From positions 558,001 through 622,000 of the forward strand of contig OZ059899.1 in NCBI GenBank assembly GCA_964057225.1: a stretch of 64,000 nucleotides of DNA. Reading direction: 5' to 3'. Both the position numbers and the translations under genes were made by a program. The notes beneath the pieces are model-generated. The model made no database searches and was not told where the DNA came from. It saw only the letters and a program-made list of their open reading frames with translations. Source of the stretch: Auanema rhodensis. Its lineage: Eukaryota; Nematoda; Chromadorea; Rhabditida; Rhabditidae. Of this stretch, positions 26,222 to 39,060 are shown piece after piece. Positions within the stretch are counted from its first letter, which is position 1. Each line of letters starts with the position of its first letter.

Positions 26222-26925
26222 GTGCACTTGGTATGTAACTCGCTTCACGTGAAAGATAAAGAGATGCGGTTTCCAAAATTAGATTCCCCATGTCCATATT
26301 AGTCTAAAAACAAATTTTTATTGATATTGGTGCATGGTAACCATGACTTTGAAATTTACGTGAACTTTAATTTATGCTAATTAAATGTACACGTGATGTG
26401 CACTTGGTATGTAACTCGCTTCACGTGAAAGATAAAGAGATGCGGTTTTCAAAATTAGATTCCCCATGTCCATATTAGTCAAAAAACAAATTTTTATTGA
26501 TATTGGTGCATGGTAACCATGACTTTGAAATTTACGTGAACTTTAATTTATGCTAATTAAATGTACACGTGATGTGCACTTGGTATGTAACTCGCTTCAC
26601 GTGAAAGATAAAGAGATGCGGTTTTCAAAATTAAATTCCCCATGTCCATATTAGTCTAAAAACAAATTTTTATTGATATTGGTGCATGGTAACCATGACT
26701 TTGAAATTTACGTGAACTTTAATTTATGCTAATTAAATGTACACGTGATGTGCCCTTGGTATGTAACTCGCTTCACGTAAAAGATAAAGAGATGCGGTTT
26801 TCAAAATTAGATTCCCCATGTCCATATTAGTCTAAAAACAAATTTTTATTGATATTGGTTCATGGTAACCATGACTTTGAAATTTACGTGAACTTTAATT
26901 TATGCTAATTAAATGTACACGTGAT
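25342..26925 (+). repeat. 9-monomer block, copy 2
   Basis: Second copy of the 22350-23933 block, 2992 bp downstream, with the marker order unchanged. The next monomer, 26926, still has AGATACCCC but differs at positions 111 and 147. The downstream edge of the duplication therefore lies about here. Confidence 0.85.
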
Positions 26926-27805
26926 GTGCACTTGGTATGTAACTCGCTTCACGTGAAAGATAAAGAGATGCGGTTTTCAAAATTAGATACCCCATGTCCA
27001 TATTAGTCTAAAAACAAATTTTTATTGATATTGGTGCATGGTAACCATGACTTTGAAATTTACGTGAACTTTAATTTATGCTAATTAAATGTACACGTGA
27101 TGTGCACTTGGTATGTAACTCGCTTCACGTGAAAGATAAAGAGATGCGGTTTTCAAAATTAGATTCCCCATGTCCATATTAGTCAAAAAACAAATTTTTA
27201 TTGATATTGGTGCATGGTAACCATGACTTTGAAATTTACGTGAACTTTAATTTATGCTAATTAAATGTACACGTGATGTGCACTTGGTATGTAACTCGCT
27301 TCACGTGAAAGATAAAGAGATGCGGTTTTCAAAATTAAATTCCCCATGTCCATATTAGTCTAAAAACAAATTTTTATTGATATTGGTTCATGGTAACCAT
27401 GACTTTGAAATTTACGTGAACTTTAATTTATGCTAATTAAATGTACACGTGATGTGCACTTGGTATGTAACTCGCTTCACGTGAAAGATAAAGAGATGCG
27501 GTTTTCAAAATTAGATTCCCCATGTCCATATTAGTCTAAAAACAAATTTTTATTGATATTGGTGCATGGTAACCATGACTTTGAAATTTACGTGAACTTT
27601 AATTTATGCTAATTAAATGTACACGTGATGTGCACTTGGTATGTAACTCGCTTCACGTGAAAGATAAAGAGATGCGGTTTCCAAAATTAGATTCCCCATG
27701 TCCATATTAGTCTAAAAACAAATTTTTATTGATATTGGTGCATGGTAACCATGACTTTGAAATTTACGTGAACTTCAATTTATGCTAATTAAATGTACAC
27801 GTGAT

Positions 27806-28157
27806 GTGCACTTGGTATGTAACTCGCTTCACGTGAAAGATAAAGAGATGCGGTTTCCAAAATTAGATTCCACATGTCCATATTAGTCTAAAAACAAATT
27901 TTTATTGATATTGGTGCATGGTAACCATGACTTTGAAATTTACGTGAACTTCAATTTATGCTAATTAAATGTACACGTGATGTGCACTTGGTATGTAACT
28001 CGCTTCACGTGAAAGATAAAGAGATGCGGTTTTCAAAATTAGATTCCACATGTCCATATTAGTCTAAAAACAAATTTTTATTGATATTGGTGCATGGTAA
28101 CCATGACTTTGAAATTTACGTGAACTTTAATTTATGCTAATTAAATGTACACGTGAT
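27806..28157 (+). repeat. Two monomers with ATTCCACATG, shared with 36782-37133
   Basis: Two successive monomers carry the change CCCC to CCAC at monomer position 67. In the forward arm the only other pair I saw is 36782-37133. Both pairs follow a GTCAAAAAAC monomer and a TTAAATTCC monomer with T111: at 27102 and 27278 with two monomers between, and at 36430 and 36606 with none. This suggests a common origin followed by loss or gain of two monomers. Confidence 0.7.
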
Positions 28158-28333
28158 GTGCACTTGGTATGTAACTCGCTTCACGTGAAAGATAAAGAGA
28201 TGCGGTTTTCAAAATTAGATTCCCCATGTCCATATTAGTCTAAAAACAAATTTTTATTGATATTGGTTCATGGTAACCATGACTTTGAAATTTACGTGAA
28301 CTTTAATTTATGCTAATTAAATGTACACGTGAT

Positions 28334-29741
28334 GTGCACTTGGTATGTAACTCGCTTCACGTGAAAGATAAAGAGATGCGGTTTTCAAAATTAGATACCC
28401 CATGTCCATATTAGTCTAAAAACAAATTTTTATTGATATTGGTTCATGGTAACCATGACTTTGAAATTTACGTGAACTTCAATTTATGCTAATTAAATGT
28501 ACACGTGATGTGCACTTGGTATGTAACTCGCTTCACGTGAAAGATAAAGAGATGCGGTTTCCAAAATTAGATTCCCCATGTCCATATTAGTCTAAAAACA
28601 AATTTTTATTGATATTGGTGCATGGTAACCATGACTTTGAAATTTACGTGAACTTTAATTTATGCTAATTAAATGTACACGTGATGTGCACTTGGTATGT
28701 AACTCGCTTCACGTGAAAGATAAAGAGATGCGGTTTTCAAAATTAGATTCCCCATGTCCATATTAGTCTAAAAACAAATTTTTATTGATATTGGTTCATG
28801 GTAACCATGACTTTGAAATTTACGTGAACTTTAATTTATGCTAATTAAATGTACACGTGATGTGCACTTGGTATGTAACTCGCTTCACGTGAAAGATAAA
28901 GAGATGCGGTTTTCAAAATTAGATTCCCCATGTCCATATTAGTCTAAAAACAAATTTTTATTGATATTGGTGCATGGTAACCATGACTTTGAAATTTACG
29001 TGAACTTTAATTTATGCTAATTAAATGTACACGTGATGTGCCCTTGGTATGTAACTCGCTTCACGTGAAAGATAAAGAGATGCGGTTTTCAAAATTAGAT
29101 TCCCCATGTCCATATTAGTCTAAAAACAAATTTTTATTGATATTGGTGCATGGTAACCATGACTTTGAAATTCACGTGAACTTTAATTTATGCTAATTAA
29201 ATGTACACGTGATGTGCACTTGGTATGTAACTCGCTTCACGTGAAAGATAAAAAGATGCGGTTTTCAAAATTAGATTCCCCATGTCCATATTAGTCTAAA
29301 AACAAATTTTTATTGATATTGGTGCATGGTAACCATGACTTTGAAATTTACGTGAACTTTAATTTATGCTAATTAAATGTACACGTGATGTGCCCTTGGT
29401 ATGTAACTCGCTTCACGTAAAAGATAAAGAGATGCGGTTTTCAAAATTAGATTCCCCATGTCCATATTAGTCTAAAAACAAATTTTTATTGATATTGGTT
29501 CATGGTAACCATGACTTTGAAATTTACGTGAACTTTAATTTATGCTAATTAAATGTACACGCGATGTGCACTTGGTATGTAACTCGCTTCACGTGAAAGA
29601 TAAAGAGTTGCGGTTTTCAAAATTAGATACCCCATGTCCATATTAGTCTAAAAACAAATTTTTATTGATATTGGTTCATGGTAACCATGACTTTGAAATT
29701 TACGTGAACTTCAATTTATGCTAATTAAATGTACACGTGAT
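28334..29741 (+). repeat. 8-monomer module, copy 3
   Basis: Barcode order is as in 21822-23229: AGATACCCC, GTTTCC, plain, plain, GCCC/TTCACG, AAAAAGATG, CACGTAAAAG, AGATACCCC. Its final monomer has private changes: ACGCGATG just before it, near 29560, and GAGTTGCGG near 29607. It is exactly 4752 bp (27 monomers) from the copy at 33086. Confidence 0.82.
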
Positions 29742-30093
29742 GTGCACTTGGTATGTAACTCGCTTCACGTGAAAGATAAAGAGATGCGGTTTCCAAAATT
29801 AGATTCCCCATGTCCATATTAGTCTAAAAACAAATTTTTATTGATATTGGTGCATGGTAACCATGACTTTGAAATTTACGTGAACTTTAATTTATGCTAA
29901 TTAAATGTACACGTGATGTGCACTTGGTATGTAACTCGCTTCACGTGAAAGATAAAGAGATGCGGTTTTCAAAATTAGATTCCCCATGTCCATATTAGTC
30001 AAAAAACAAATTTTTATTGATATTGGTGCATGGTAACCATGACTTTGAAATTTACGTGAACTTTAATTTATGCTAATTAAATGTACACGTGAT

Positions 30094-32029
30094 GTGCACT
30101 TGGTATGTAACTCGCTTCACGTGAAAGATAAAGAGATGCGGTTTTCAAAATTAAATTCCCCATGTCCATATTAGTCTAAAAACAAATTTTTATTGATATT
30201 GGTTCATGGTAACCATGACTTTGAAATTTACGTGAACTTTAATTTATGCTAATTAAATGTACACGTGATGTGCACTTGGTATGTAACTCGCTTCACGTGA
30301 AAGATAAAGAGATGCGGTTTTCAAAATTAGATTCCCCATGTCCATATTAGTCTAAAAACAAATTTTTATTGATATTGGTGCATGGTAACCATGACTTTGA
30401 AATTTACGTGAACTTTAATTTATGCTAATTAAATGTACACGTGATGTGCACTTGGTATGTAACTCGCTTCACGTGAAAGATAAAGAGATGCGGTTTTCAA
30501 AATTAGATTCCCCATGTCCATATTAGTCAAAAAACAAATTTTTATTGATATTGGTGCATGGTAACCATGACTTTGAAATTTACGTGAACTTTAATTTATG
30601 CTAATTAAATGTACACGTGATGTGCACTTGGTATGACACTCGCTTCACGTGAAAGATAAAGAGATGCGGTTTTCAAAATTAAATTCCCCATGTCCATATT
30701 AGTCTAAAAACAAATTTTTAGTGATATTGGTTCATGGTAACCATGACTTTGAAATTTACGTGAACTTTAATTTATGCTAATTAAATGTACACGTGATGTG
30801 CACTTGGTATGTAACTCGCTTCACGTGAAAGATAAAGAGATGCGGTTTTCAAAATTAGATTCCCCATGTCCATATTAGTCTAAAAACAAATTTTTATTGA
30901 TATTGGTGCATGGTAACCATGACTTTGAAATTTACGTGAACTTTAATTTATGCTAATTAAATGTACACGTGATGTGCACTTGGTATGTAACTCGCTTCAC
31001 GTGAAAGATAAAGAGATGCGGTTTTCAAAATTAGATTCCCTATGTCCATATTAGTCTAAAAACAAATTTTTATTGATATTGGTTCATGGTAACCATGACT
31101 TTGAAATTTACGTGAACTTTAATTTATGCTAATTAAATGTACACGTGATGTGCACTTGGTATGTAACTCGCTTCACGTGAAAGATAAAGAGATGCGGTTT
31201 TCAAAATTAGATTCCCCATGTCCATATTAGTCTAAAAACAAATTTTTATTGATATTGGTTCATGGTAACCATGACTTTGAAATTTACGTGAACTTTAATT
31301 TATGCTAATTAAATGTACACGTGATGTGCACTTGGTATGTAACTCGCTTCACGTGAAAGATAAAGAGATGCGGTTTTCAAAATTAGATTCCCCATGTCCA
31401 TATTAGTCTAAAAACAAATTTTTATTGATATTGGTTCATGGTAACCATGACTTTGAAATTTACGTGAACTTCAATTTATGCTAATTAAATGTACACGTGA
31501 TGTGCACTTGGTATGTAACTCGCTTCACGTGAAAGATAAAGAGATGCGGTTTCCAAAATTAGATTCCCCATGTCCATATTAGTCTAAAAACAAATTTTTA
31601 TTGATATTGGTGCATGGTAACCATGACTTTGAAATTTACGTGAACTTCAATTTATGCTAATTAAATGTACACGTGATGTGCACTTGGTATGTAACTCGCT
31701 TCACGTGAAAGATAAAGAGATGCGGTTTCCAAAATTAGATTCCCCATGTCCATATTAGTCTAAAAACAAATTTTTATTGATATTGGTGCATGGTAACCAT
31801 GACTTTGAAATTTACGTGAACTTTAATTTATGCTAATTAAATGTACACGTGATGTGCACTTGGTATGTATCTCGCTTCACGTGAAAGATAAAGAGATGCG
31901 GTTTTCAAAATTAGATTCCCCATGTCCATATTAGTCTAAAAACGAATTTTTATTGATATTGGTTCATGGTAACCATGACTTTGAAATTTACGTGAACTTT
32001 AATTTATGCTAATTAAATGTACACGTGAT
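30094..32029 (+). repeat. 11-monomer block, copy 1 (repeated 25 monomers downstream)
   Basis: Eleven monomers match 34494-36429 at an exact 4400 bp offset. Shared rare markers are TTAAATTCC (30151), TTTTTAGTGATATT (30721), CCCTATG (31041), TATGTATCTC (31865) and AACGAATTT (31943). Differences between the copies are few: TATGACACTC near 30632 is private to copy 1, and position 147 differs in monomer 31502. Confidence 0.92.
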
Positions 32030-33085
32030 GTGCACTTGGTATGTAACTCGCTTCACGTGAAAGATAAAGAGATGCGGTTTTCAAAATTAGATACCCCATG
32101 TCCATATTAGTCTAAAAACAAATTTTTATTGATATTGGTTCATGGTAACCATGACTTTGAAATTTACGTGAACTTCAATTTATGCTAATTAAATGTACAC
32201 GTGATGTGCACTTGGTATGTAACTCGCTTCACGTGAAAGATAAAGAGATGCGGTTTCCAAAATTAGATTCCCCATGTCCATATTAGTCTAAAAACAAATT
32301 TTTATTGATATTGGTGCATGGTAACCATGACTTTGAAATTTACGTGAACTTTAATTTATGCTAATTAAATGTACACGTGATGTGCACTTGGTATGTAACT
32401 CGCTTCACGTGAAAGATAAAGAGATGCGGTTTTCAAAATTAGATTCCCCATGTCCATATTAGTCAAAAAACAAATTTTTATTGATATTGGTGCATGGTAA
32501 CCATGACTTTGAAATTTACGTGAACTTTAATTTATGCTAATTAAATGTACACGTGATGTGCACTTGGTATGTAACTCGCTTCACGTGAAAGATAAAGAGA
32601 TGCGGTTTCCAAAATTAGATTCCCCATGTCCATATTAGTCTAAAAACAAATTTTTATTGATATTGGTGCATGGTAACCATGACTTTGAAATTTACGTGAA
32701 CTTCAATTTATGCTAATTAAATGTACACGTGATGTGCACTTGGTATGTAACTCGCTTCACGTGAAAGATAAAGAGATGCGGTTTCCAAAATTAGATTCCC
32801 CATGTCCATATTAGTCTAAAAACAAATTTTTATTGATATTGGTGCATGGTAACCATGACTTTGAAATTTACGTGAACTTTAATTTATGCTAATTAAATGT
32901 ACACGTGATGTGCACTTGGTATGTAACTCGCTTCACGTGAAAGATAAAGAGATGCGGTTTTCAAAATTAGATTCCCCATGTCCATATTAGTCTAAAAACA
33001 AATTTTTATTGATATTGGTTCATGGTAACCATGACTTTGAAATTTACGTGAACTTTAATTTATGCTAATTAAATGTACACGTGAT

Positions 33086-34493
33086 GTGCACTTGGTATGT
33101 AACTCGCTTCACGTGAAAGATAAAGAGATGCGGTTTTCAAAATTAGATACCCCATGTCCATATTAGTCTAAAAACAAATTTTTATTGATATTGGTTCATG
33201 GTAACCATGACTTTGAAATTTACGTGAACTTCAATTTATGCTAATTAAATGTACACGTGATGTGCACTTGGTATGTAACTCGCTTCACGTGAAAGATAAA
33301 GAGATGCGGTTTCCAAAATTAGATTCCCCATGTCCATATTAGTCTAAAAACAAATTTTTATTGATATTGGTGCATGGTAACCATGACTTTGAAATTTACG
33401 TGAACTTTAATTTATGCTAATTAAATGTACACGTGATGTGCACTTGGTATGTAACTCGCTTCACGTGAAAGATAAAGAGATGCGGTTTTCAAAATTAGAT
33501 TCCCCATGTCCATATTAGTCTAAAAACAAATTTTTATTGATATTGGTTCTTGGTAACCATGACTTTGAAATTTACGTGAACTTTAATTTATGCTAATTAA
33601 ATGTACACGTGATGTGCACTTGGTATGTAACTCGCTTCACGTGAAAGATAAAGAGATGCGGTTTTCAAAATTAGATTCCCCATGTCCATATTAGTCTAAA
33701 AACAAATTTTTATTGATATTGGTGCATGGTAACCATGACTTTGAAATTTACGTGAACTTTAATTTATGCTAATTAAATGTACACGTGATGTGCCCTTGGT
33801 ATGTAACTCGCTTCACGTGAAAGATAAAGAGATGCGGTTTTCAAAATTAGATTCCCCATGTCCATATTAGTCTAAAAACAAATTTTTATTGATATTGGTG
33901 CATGGTAACCATGACTTTGAAATTCACGTGAACTTTAATTTATGCTAATTAAATGTACACGTGATGTGCACTTGGTATGTAACTCGCTTCACGTGAAAGA
34001 TAAAAAGATGCGGTTTTCAAAATTAGATTCCCCATGTCCATATTAGTCTAAAAACAAATTTTTATTGATATTGGTGCATGGTAACCATGACTTTGAAATT
34101 TACGTGAACTTTAATTTATGCTAATTAAATGTACACGTGATGTGCCCTTGGTATGTAACTCGCTTCACGTAAAAGATAAAGAGATGCGGTTTTCAAAATT
34201 AGATTCCCCATGTCCATATTAGTCTAAAAACAAATTTTTATTGATATTGGTTCATGGTAACCATGACTTTGAAATTTACGTGAACTTTAATTTATGCTAA
34301 TTAAATGTACACGTGATGTGCACTTGGTATGTAACTCGCTTCACGTGAAAGATAAAGAGATGCGGTTTTCAAAATTAGATACCCCATGTCCATATTAGTC
34401 TAAAAACAAATTTTTATTGATATTGGTTCATGGTAACCATGACTTTGAAATTTACGTGAACTTCAATTTATGCTAATTAAATGTACACGTGAT
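33086..34493 (+). repeat. 8-monomer module, copy 4
   Basis: Fourth occurrence of the ordered module. Monomer 33438 has a private GGTTCTTGG change near 33546. Immediately after the module the sequence enters the second copy of the 30094-32029 block, skipping the GTTTCC and GTCAAAAAAC monomers that follow copy 3. This marks a recombination boundary at about 34494. Confidence 0.82.
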
Positions 34494-36429
34494 GTGCACT
34501 TGGTATGTAACTCGCTTCACGTGAAAGATAAAGAGATGCGGTTTTCAAAATTAAATTCCCCATGTCCATATTAGTCTAAAAACAAATTTTTATTGATATT
34601 GGTTCATGGTAACCATGACTTTGAAATTTACGTGAACTTTAATTTATGCTAATTAAATGTACACGTGATGTGCACTTGGTATGTAACTCGCTTCACGTGA
34701 AAGATAAAGAGATGCGGTTTTCAAAATTAGATTCCCCATGTCCATATTAGTCTAAAAACAAATTTTTATTGATATTGGTGCATGGTAACCATGACTTTGA
34801 AATTTACGTGAACTTTAATTTATGCTAATTAAATGTACACGTGATGTGCACTTGGTATGTAACTCGCTTCACGTGAAAGATAAAGAGATGCGGTTTTCAA
34901 AATTAGATTCCCCATGTCCATATTAGTCAAAAAACAAATTTTTATTGATATTGGTGCATGGTAACCATGACTTTGAAATTTACGTGAACTTTAATTTATG
35001 CTAATTAAATGTACACGTGATGTGCACTTGGTATGTAACTCGCTTCACGTGAAAGATAAAGAGATGCGGTTTTCAAAATTAAATTCCCCATGTCCATATT
35101 AGTCTAAAAACAAATTTTTAGTGATATTGGTTCATGGTAACCATGACTTTGAAATTTACGTGAACTTTAATTTATGCTAATTAAATGTACACGTGATGTG
35201 CACTTGGTATGTAACTCGCTTCACGTGAAAGATAAAGAGATGCGGTTTTCAAAATTAGATTCCCCATGTCCATATTAGTCTAAAAACAAATTTTTATTGA
35301 TATTGGTGCATGGTAACCATGACTTTGAAATTTACGTGAACTTTAATTTATGCTAATTAAATGTACACGTGATGTGCACTTGGTATGTAACTCGCTTCAC
35401 GTGAAAGATAAAGAGATGCGGTTTTCAAAATTAGATTCCCTATGTCCATATTAGTCTAAAAACAAATTTTTATTGATATTGGTTCATGGTAACCATGACT
35501 TTGAAATTTACGTGAACTTTAATTTATGCTAATTAAATGTACACGTGATGTGCACTTGGTATGTAACTCGCTTCACGTGAAAGATAAAGAGATGCGGTTT
35601 TCAAAATTAGATTCCCCATGTCCATATTAGTCTAAAAACAAATTTTTATTGATATTGGTTCATGGTAACCATGACTTTGAAATTTACGTGAACTTTAATT
35701 TATGCTAATTAAATGTACACGTGATGTGCACTTGGTATGTAACTCGCTTCACGTGAAAGATAAAGAGATGCGGTTTTCAAAATTAGATTCCCCATGTCCA
35801 TATTAGTCTAAAAACAAATTTTCATTGATATTGGTTCATGGTAACCATGACTTTGAAATTTACGTGAACTTCAATTTATGCTAATTAAATGTACACGTGA
35901 TGTGCACTTGGTATGTAACTCGCTTCACGTGAAAGATAAAGAGATGCGGTTTCCAAAATTAGATTCCCCATGTCCATATTAGTCTAAAAACAAATTTTTA
36001 TTGATATTGGTGCATGGTAACCATGACTTTGAAATTTACGTGAACTTTAATTTATGCTAATTAAATGTACACGTGATGTGCACTTGGTATGTAACTCGCT
36101 TCACGTGAAAGATAAAGAGATGCGGTTTCCAAAATTAGATTCCCCATGTCCATATTAGTCTAAAAACAAATTTTTATTGATATTGGTGCATGGTAACCAT
36201 GACTTTGAAATTTACGTGAACTTTAATTTATGCTAATTAAATGTACACGTGATGTGCACTTGGTATGTATCTCGCTTCACGTGAAAGATAAAGAGATGCG
36301 GTTTTCAAAATTAGATTCCCCATGTCCATATTAGTCTAAAAACGAATTTTTATTGATATTGGTTCATGGTAACCATGACTTTGAAATTTACGTGAACTTT
36401 AATTTATGCTAATTAAATGTACACGTGCT
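34494..36429 (+). repeat. 11-monomer block, copy 2
   Basis: Second copy of the 30094-32029 block, with TTTTTAGTGATATT at 35121, CCCTATG at 35441, TATGTATCTC near 36265 and AACGAATTT at 36343. A private TTTTCATTG occurs near 35820, and GTGCTGTGC lies at the right edge (36426-36434), where the copies part. Confidence 0.92.
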
Positions 36430-37309
36430 GTGCACTTGGTATGTAACTCGCTTCACGTGAAAGATAAAGAGATGCGGTTTTCAAAATTAGATTCCCCATG
36501 TCCATATTAGTCAAAAAACAAATTTTTATTGATATTGGTGCATGGTAACCATGACTTTGAAATTTACGTGAACTTTAATTTATGCTAATTAAATGTACAC
36601 GTGATGTGCACTTGGTATGTAACTCGCTTCACGTGAAAGATAAAGAGATGCGGTTTTCAAAATTAAATTCCCCATGTCCATATTAGTCTAAAAACAAATT
36701 TTTATTGATATTGGTTCATGGTAACCATGACTTTAAAATTTACGTGAACTTTAATTTATGCTAATTAAATGTACACGTGATGTGCACTTGGTATGTAACT
36801 CGCTTCACGTGAAAGATAAAGAGATGCGGTTTTCAAAATTAGATTCCACATGTCCATATTAGTCTAAAAACAAATTTTTATTGATATTGGTGCATGGTAA
36901 CCATGACTTTGAAATTTACGTGAACTTCAATTTATGCTAATTAAATGTACACGTGATGTGCACTTGGTATGTAACTCGCTTCACGTGAAAGATAAAGAGA
37001 TGCGGTTTTCAAAATTAGATTCCACATGTCCATATTAGTCTAAAAACAAATTTTTATTGATATTGGTGCATGGTAACCATGACTTTGAAATTTACGTGAA
37101 CTTTAATTTATGCTAATTAAATGTACACGTGATGTGCACTTGGTATGTAACTCGCTTCACGTGAAAGATAAAGAGATGCGGTTTTCAAAATTAGATTCCC
37201 CATGTCCATATTAGTCTAAAAACAAATTTTTATTGATATTGGTGCATGGTAACCATGACTTTGAAATTTACGTGAACTTTAATTTATGCTAATTAAATGT
37301 ACACGTGAT

Positions 37310-37485
37310 GTGCACTTGGTATGTAACTCGCTTCACGTGAAAGATAAAGAGATGCGGTTCTCAAAATTAAATTTTCCATGTCCATATTAGTCTAAAAACA
37401 AATATTTATTGATATTGGTGCATGGTAACCATGACTTTGAAATTTACGTGAACTTTAATTTATGCTAATTAAATGTACACGTGAT
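37310..37485 (+). repeat. Unusually divergent monomer
   Basis: This copy has several private changes together: GGTTCTCAAAATTAAATTTT in place of the usual GGTTTTCAAAATTAGATTCC, and AAATATTTATT in place of AAATTTTTATT. Nearby copies also carry private changes (GCGGTGTTC near 37709, TTATTTATATTGG near 37935). The stretch 37.1-38.0 kb is less homogenised than the rest of the inner forward arm. Confidence 0.8.
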
Positions 37486-38365
37486 GTGCACTTGGTATGT
37501 AACTCGCTTCACGTGAAAGATAAAGAGATGCGGTTTTCAAAATTAGATTCCCCATGTCCATATTAGTCTAAAAACAAATTTTTATTGATATTGGTGCATG
37601 GTAACCATGACTTTGAAATTTACGTGAACTTTAATTTATGCTAATTAAATGTACACGTGATGTGCACTTGGTATGTAACTCGCTTCACGTGAAAGATAAA
37701 GAGATGCGGTGTTCAAAATTAGATTCCCCATGTCCATATTAGTCTAAAAACAAATTTTTATTGATATTGGTGCATGGTAACCATGACTTTGAAATTTACG
37801 TGAACTTTAATTTATGCTAATTAAATGTACACGTGATGTGCACTTGGTATGTAACTCGCTTCACGTGAAAGATAAAGAGATGCGGTTTTCAAAATTAGAT
37901 TCCCCATGTCCATATTAGTCTAAAAACAAATTTTTATTTATATTGGTTCATGGTAACCATGACTTTGAAATTTACGTGAACTTCAATTTATGCTAATTAA
38001 ATGTACACGTGATGTGCACTTGGTATGTAACTCGCTTCACGTGAAAGATAAAGAGATGCGGTTTCCAAAATTAGATTCCCCATGTCCATATTAGTCTAAA
38101 AACAAATTTTTATTGATATTGGTTCATGGTAACCATGACTTTGAAATTTACGTGAACTTCAATTTATGCTAATTAAATGTACACGTGATGTGCACTTGGT
38201 ATGTAACTCGCTTCACGTGAAAGATAAAGAGATGCGGTTTCCAAAATTAGATTCCCCATGTCCATATTAGTCTAAAAACAAATTTTTATTGATATTGGTT
38301 CATGGTAACCATGACTTTGAAATTTACGTGAACTTTAATTTATGCTAATTAAATGTACACGTGAT

Positions 38366-38893
38366 GTGCACTTGGTATGTAACTCGCTTCACGTGAAAGA
38401 TGAAGAGATGCGGTTTTCAAAATTAGATTCCTCATGTCCATATTAGTCTAAAAACAAATTTTTATTGATATTGGTTCATGGTAACCATGACTTTGAAATT
38501 TACGTGAACTTTAATTTATGCTAATTAAATGTACACGTGATGTGCACTTGGTATGTAACTCGCTTCACGTGAAAGATAAAGAGATGCGGTTTTCAAAATT
38601 AGATTCCCCATGTTCATATTAGTCTAAAAACAAATTTTTATTGATATTGGTTCATGGTAACCATGACTTTGAAATTTACGTGAACTTTAATTTATGCTAA
38701 TTAAATGTACACGTGATGTGCACTTGGTATGTAACTCGCTTCACGTGAAAGATGAAGAGATGCGGTTTTCAAAATTAGATTCCTCATGTCCATATTAGTC
38801 TAAAAACAAATTTTTATTGATATTGGTTCATGGTAACCATGACTTTGAAATTTACGTGAACTTTAATTTATGCTAATTAAATGTACACGTGAT
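38366..38893 (+). repeat. Junction-proximal forward monomers with the GATGAAG/TTCCTCATG haplotype
   Basis: Monomers 38366 and 38718 both carry two linked changes, GATGAAGAGATG and ATTCCTCATG. A monomer with CATGTTCATATT lies between them. I see this linked pair nowhere else in the forward arm. In the reverse arm it appears in the first monomer after the junction (39181-39220) and again near 40062, 41473, 44287 and 47278. Confidence 0.9.
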
Positions 38894-39051
38894 GTGCACT
38901 TGGTATGTAACTCGCTTCACGTGAAAGATAAAGAGATGCGGTTTTCAAAATTAGATTCCCCATGTCCATATTAGTCTAAAAACAAATTTTTATTGATATT
39001 GGTTCATGGTAACCATGACTTTGAAATTTACGTGAACTTCAATTTATGCTA
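38894..39051 (+). repeat. Last forward monomer, cut by the inversion
   Basis: This copy carries CTTCAAT and stops at monomer position 157 or 158, so it lacks its last 18-19 bases, which include the right-hand arm of the AT-rich hairpin and the CACGTGAT end. It joins directly to the reverse arm. Confidence 0.92.
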
Positions 39052-39060
39052 GAGCGAGTT
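39045..39060. other. Inversion junction between the two satellite arms
   Basis: The forward array reads normally to TTATGCT, ending at 39050 (monomer position 157); base 39051 also fits position 158. From 39053 the sequence AGCGAGTTACATACC is the reverse complement of monomer positions 23 and below. One base, G at 39052, fits neither side in place. It may be a non-templated base or the result of a 1 nt deletion at reverse-arm positions 24-25. No spacer, transposon or target-site duplication lies between the arms. The two breakpoints are at different monomer positions (157/158 and 23), so the junction is not a perfect palindrome. It is either a genuine inversion or fold-back, or an assembly join; the sequence cannot decide. 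Confidence 0.93.

Larger units (their letters stand above)
1..39051 (+). repeat. 176 bp satellite, forward arm of the array
   Basis: Head-to-tail tandem array of a 176 bp monomer. I set position 1 at the GTGCAC that opens the window; it recurs at 177, 353 and onwards in strict 176 bp steps. There are 221 complete copies plus a 222nd cut after its position 157 or 158. Only two length changes occur: monomer 6513-6686 is net 2 bp short and 6863-7037 is 1 bp short, which accounts exactly for the phase at 39050. Copies differ by point variants at recurrent sites: monomer position 5 (A/C), 30, 32, 33, 40, 45, 52, 61, 64, 67, 84, 108, 111 (T/G), 136 and 147. No unique sequence or inserted element interrupts the arm. 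The unit length and homogeneity fit a eukaryotic centromeric or pericentromeric satellite; that role is inference. Confidence 0.98.

Noticed and set aside
39052-39052. Transposon or other insertion at the orientation switch
   Set aside because: Satellite meets satellite within one or two bases. There are no terminal repeats, no target-site duplication and no foreign sequence.
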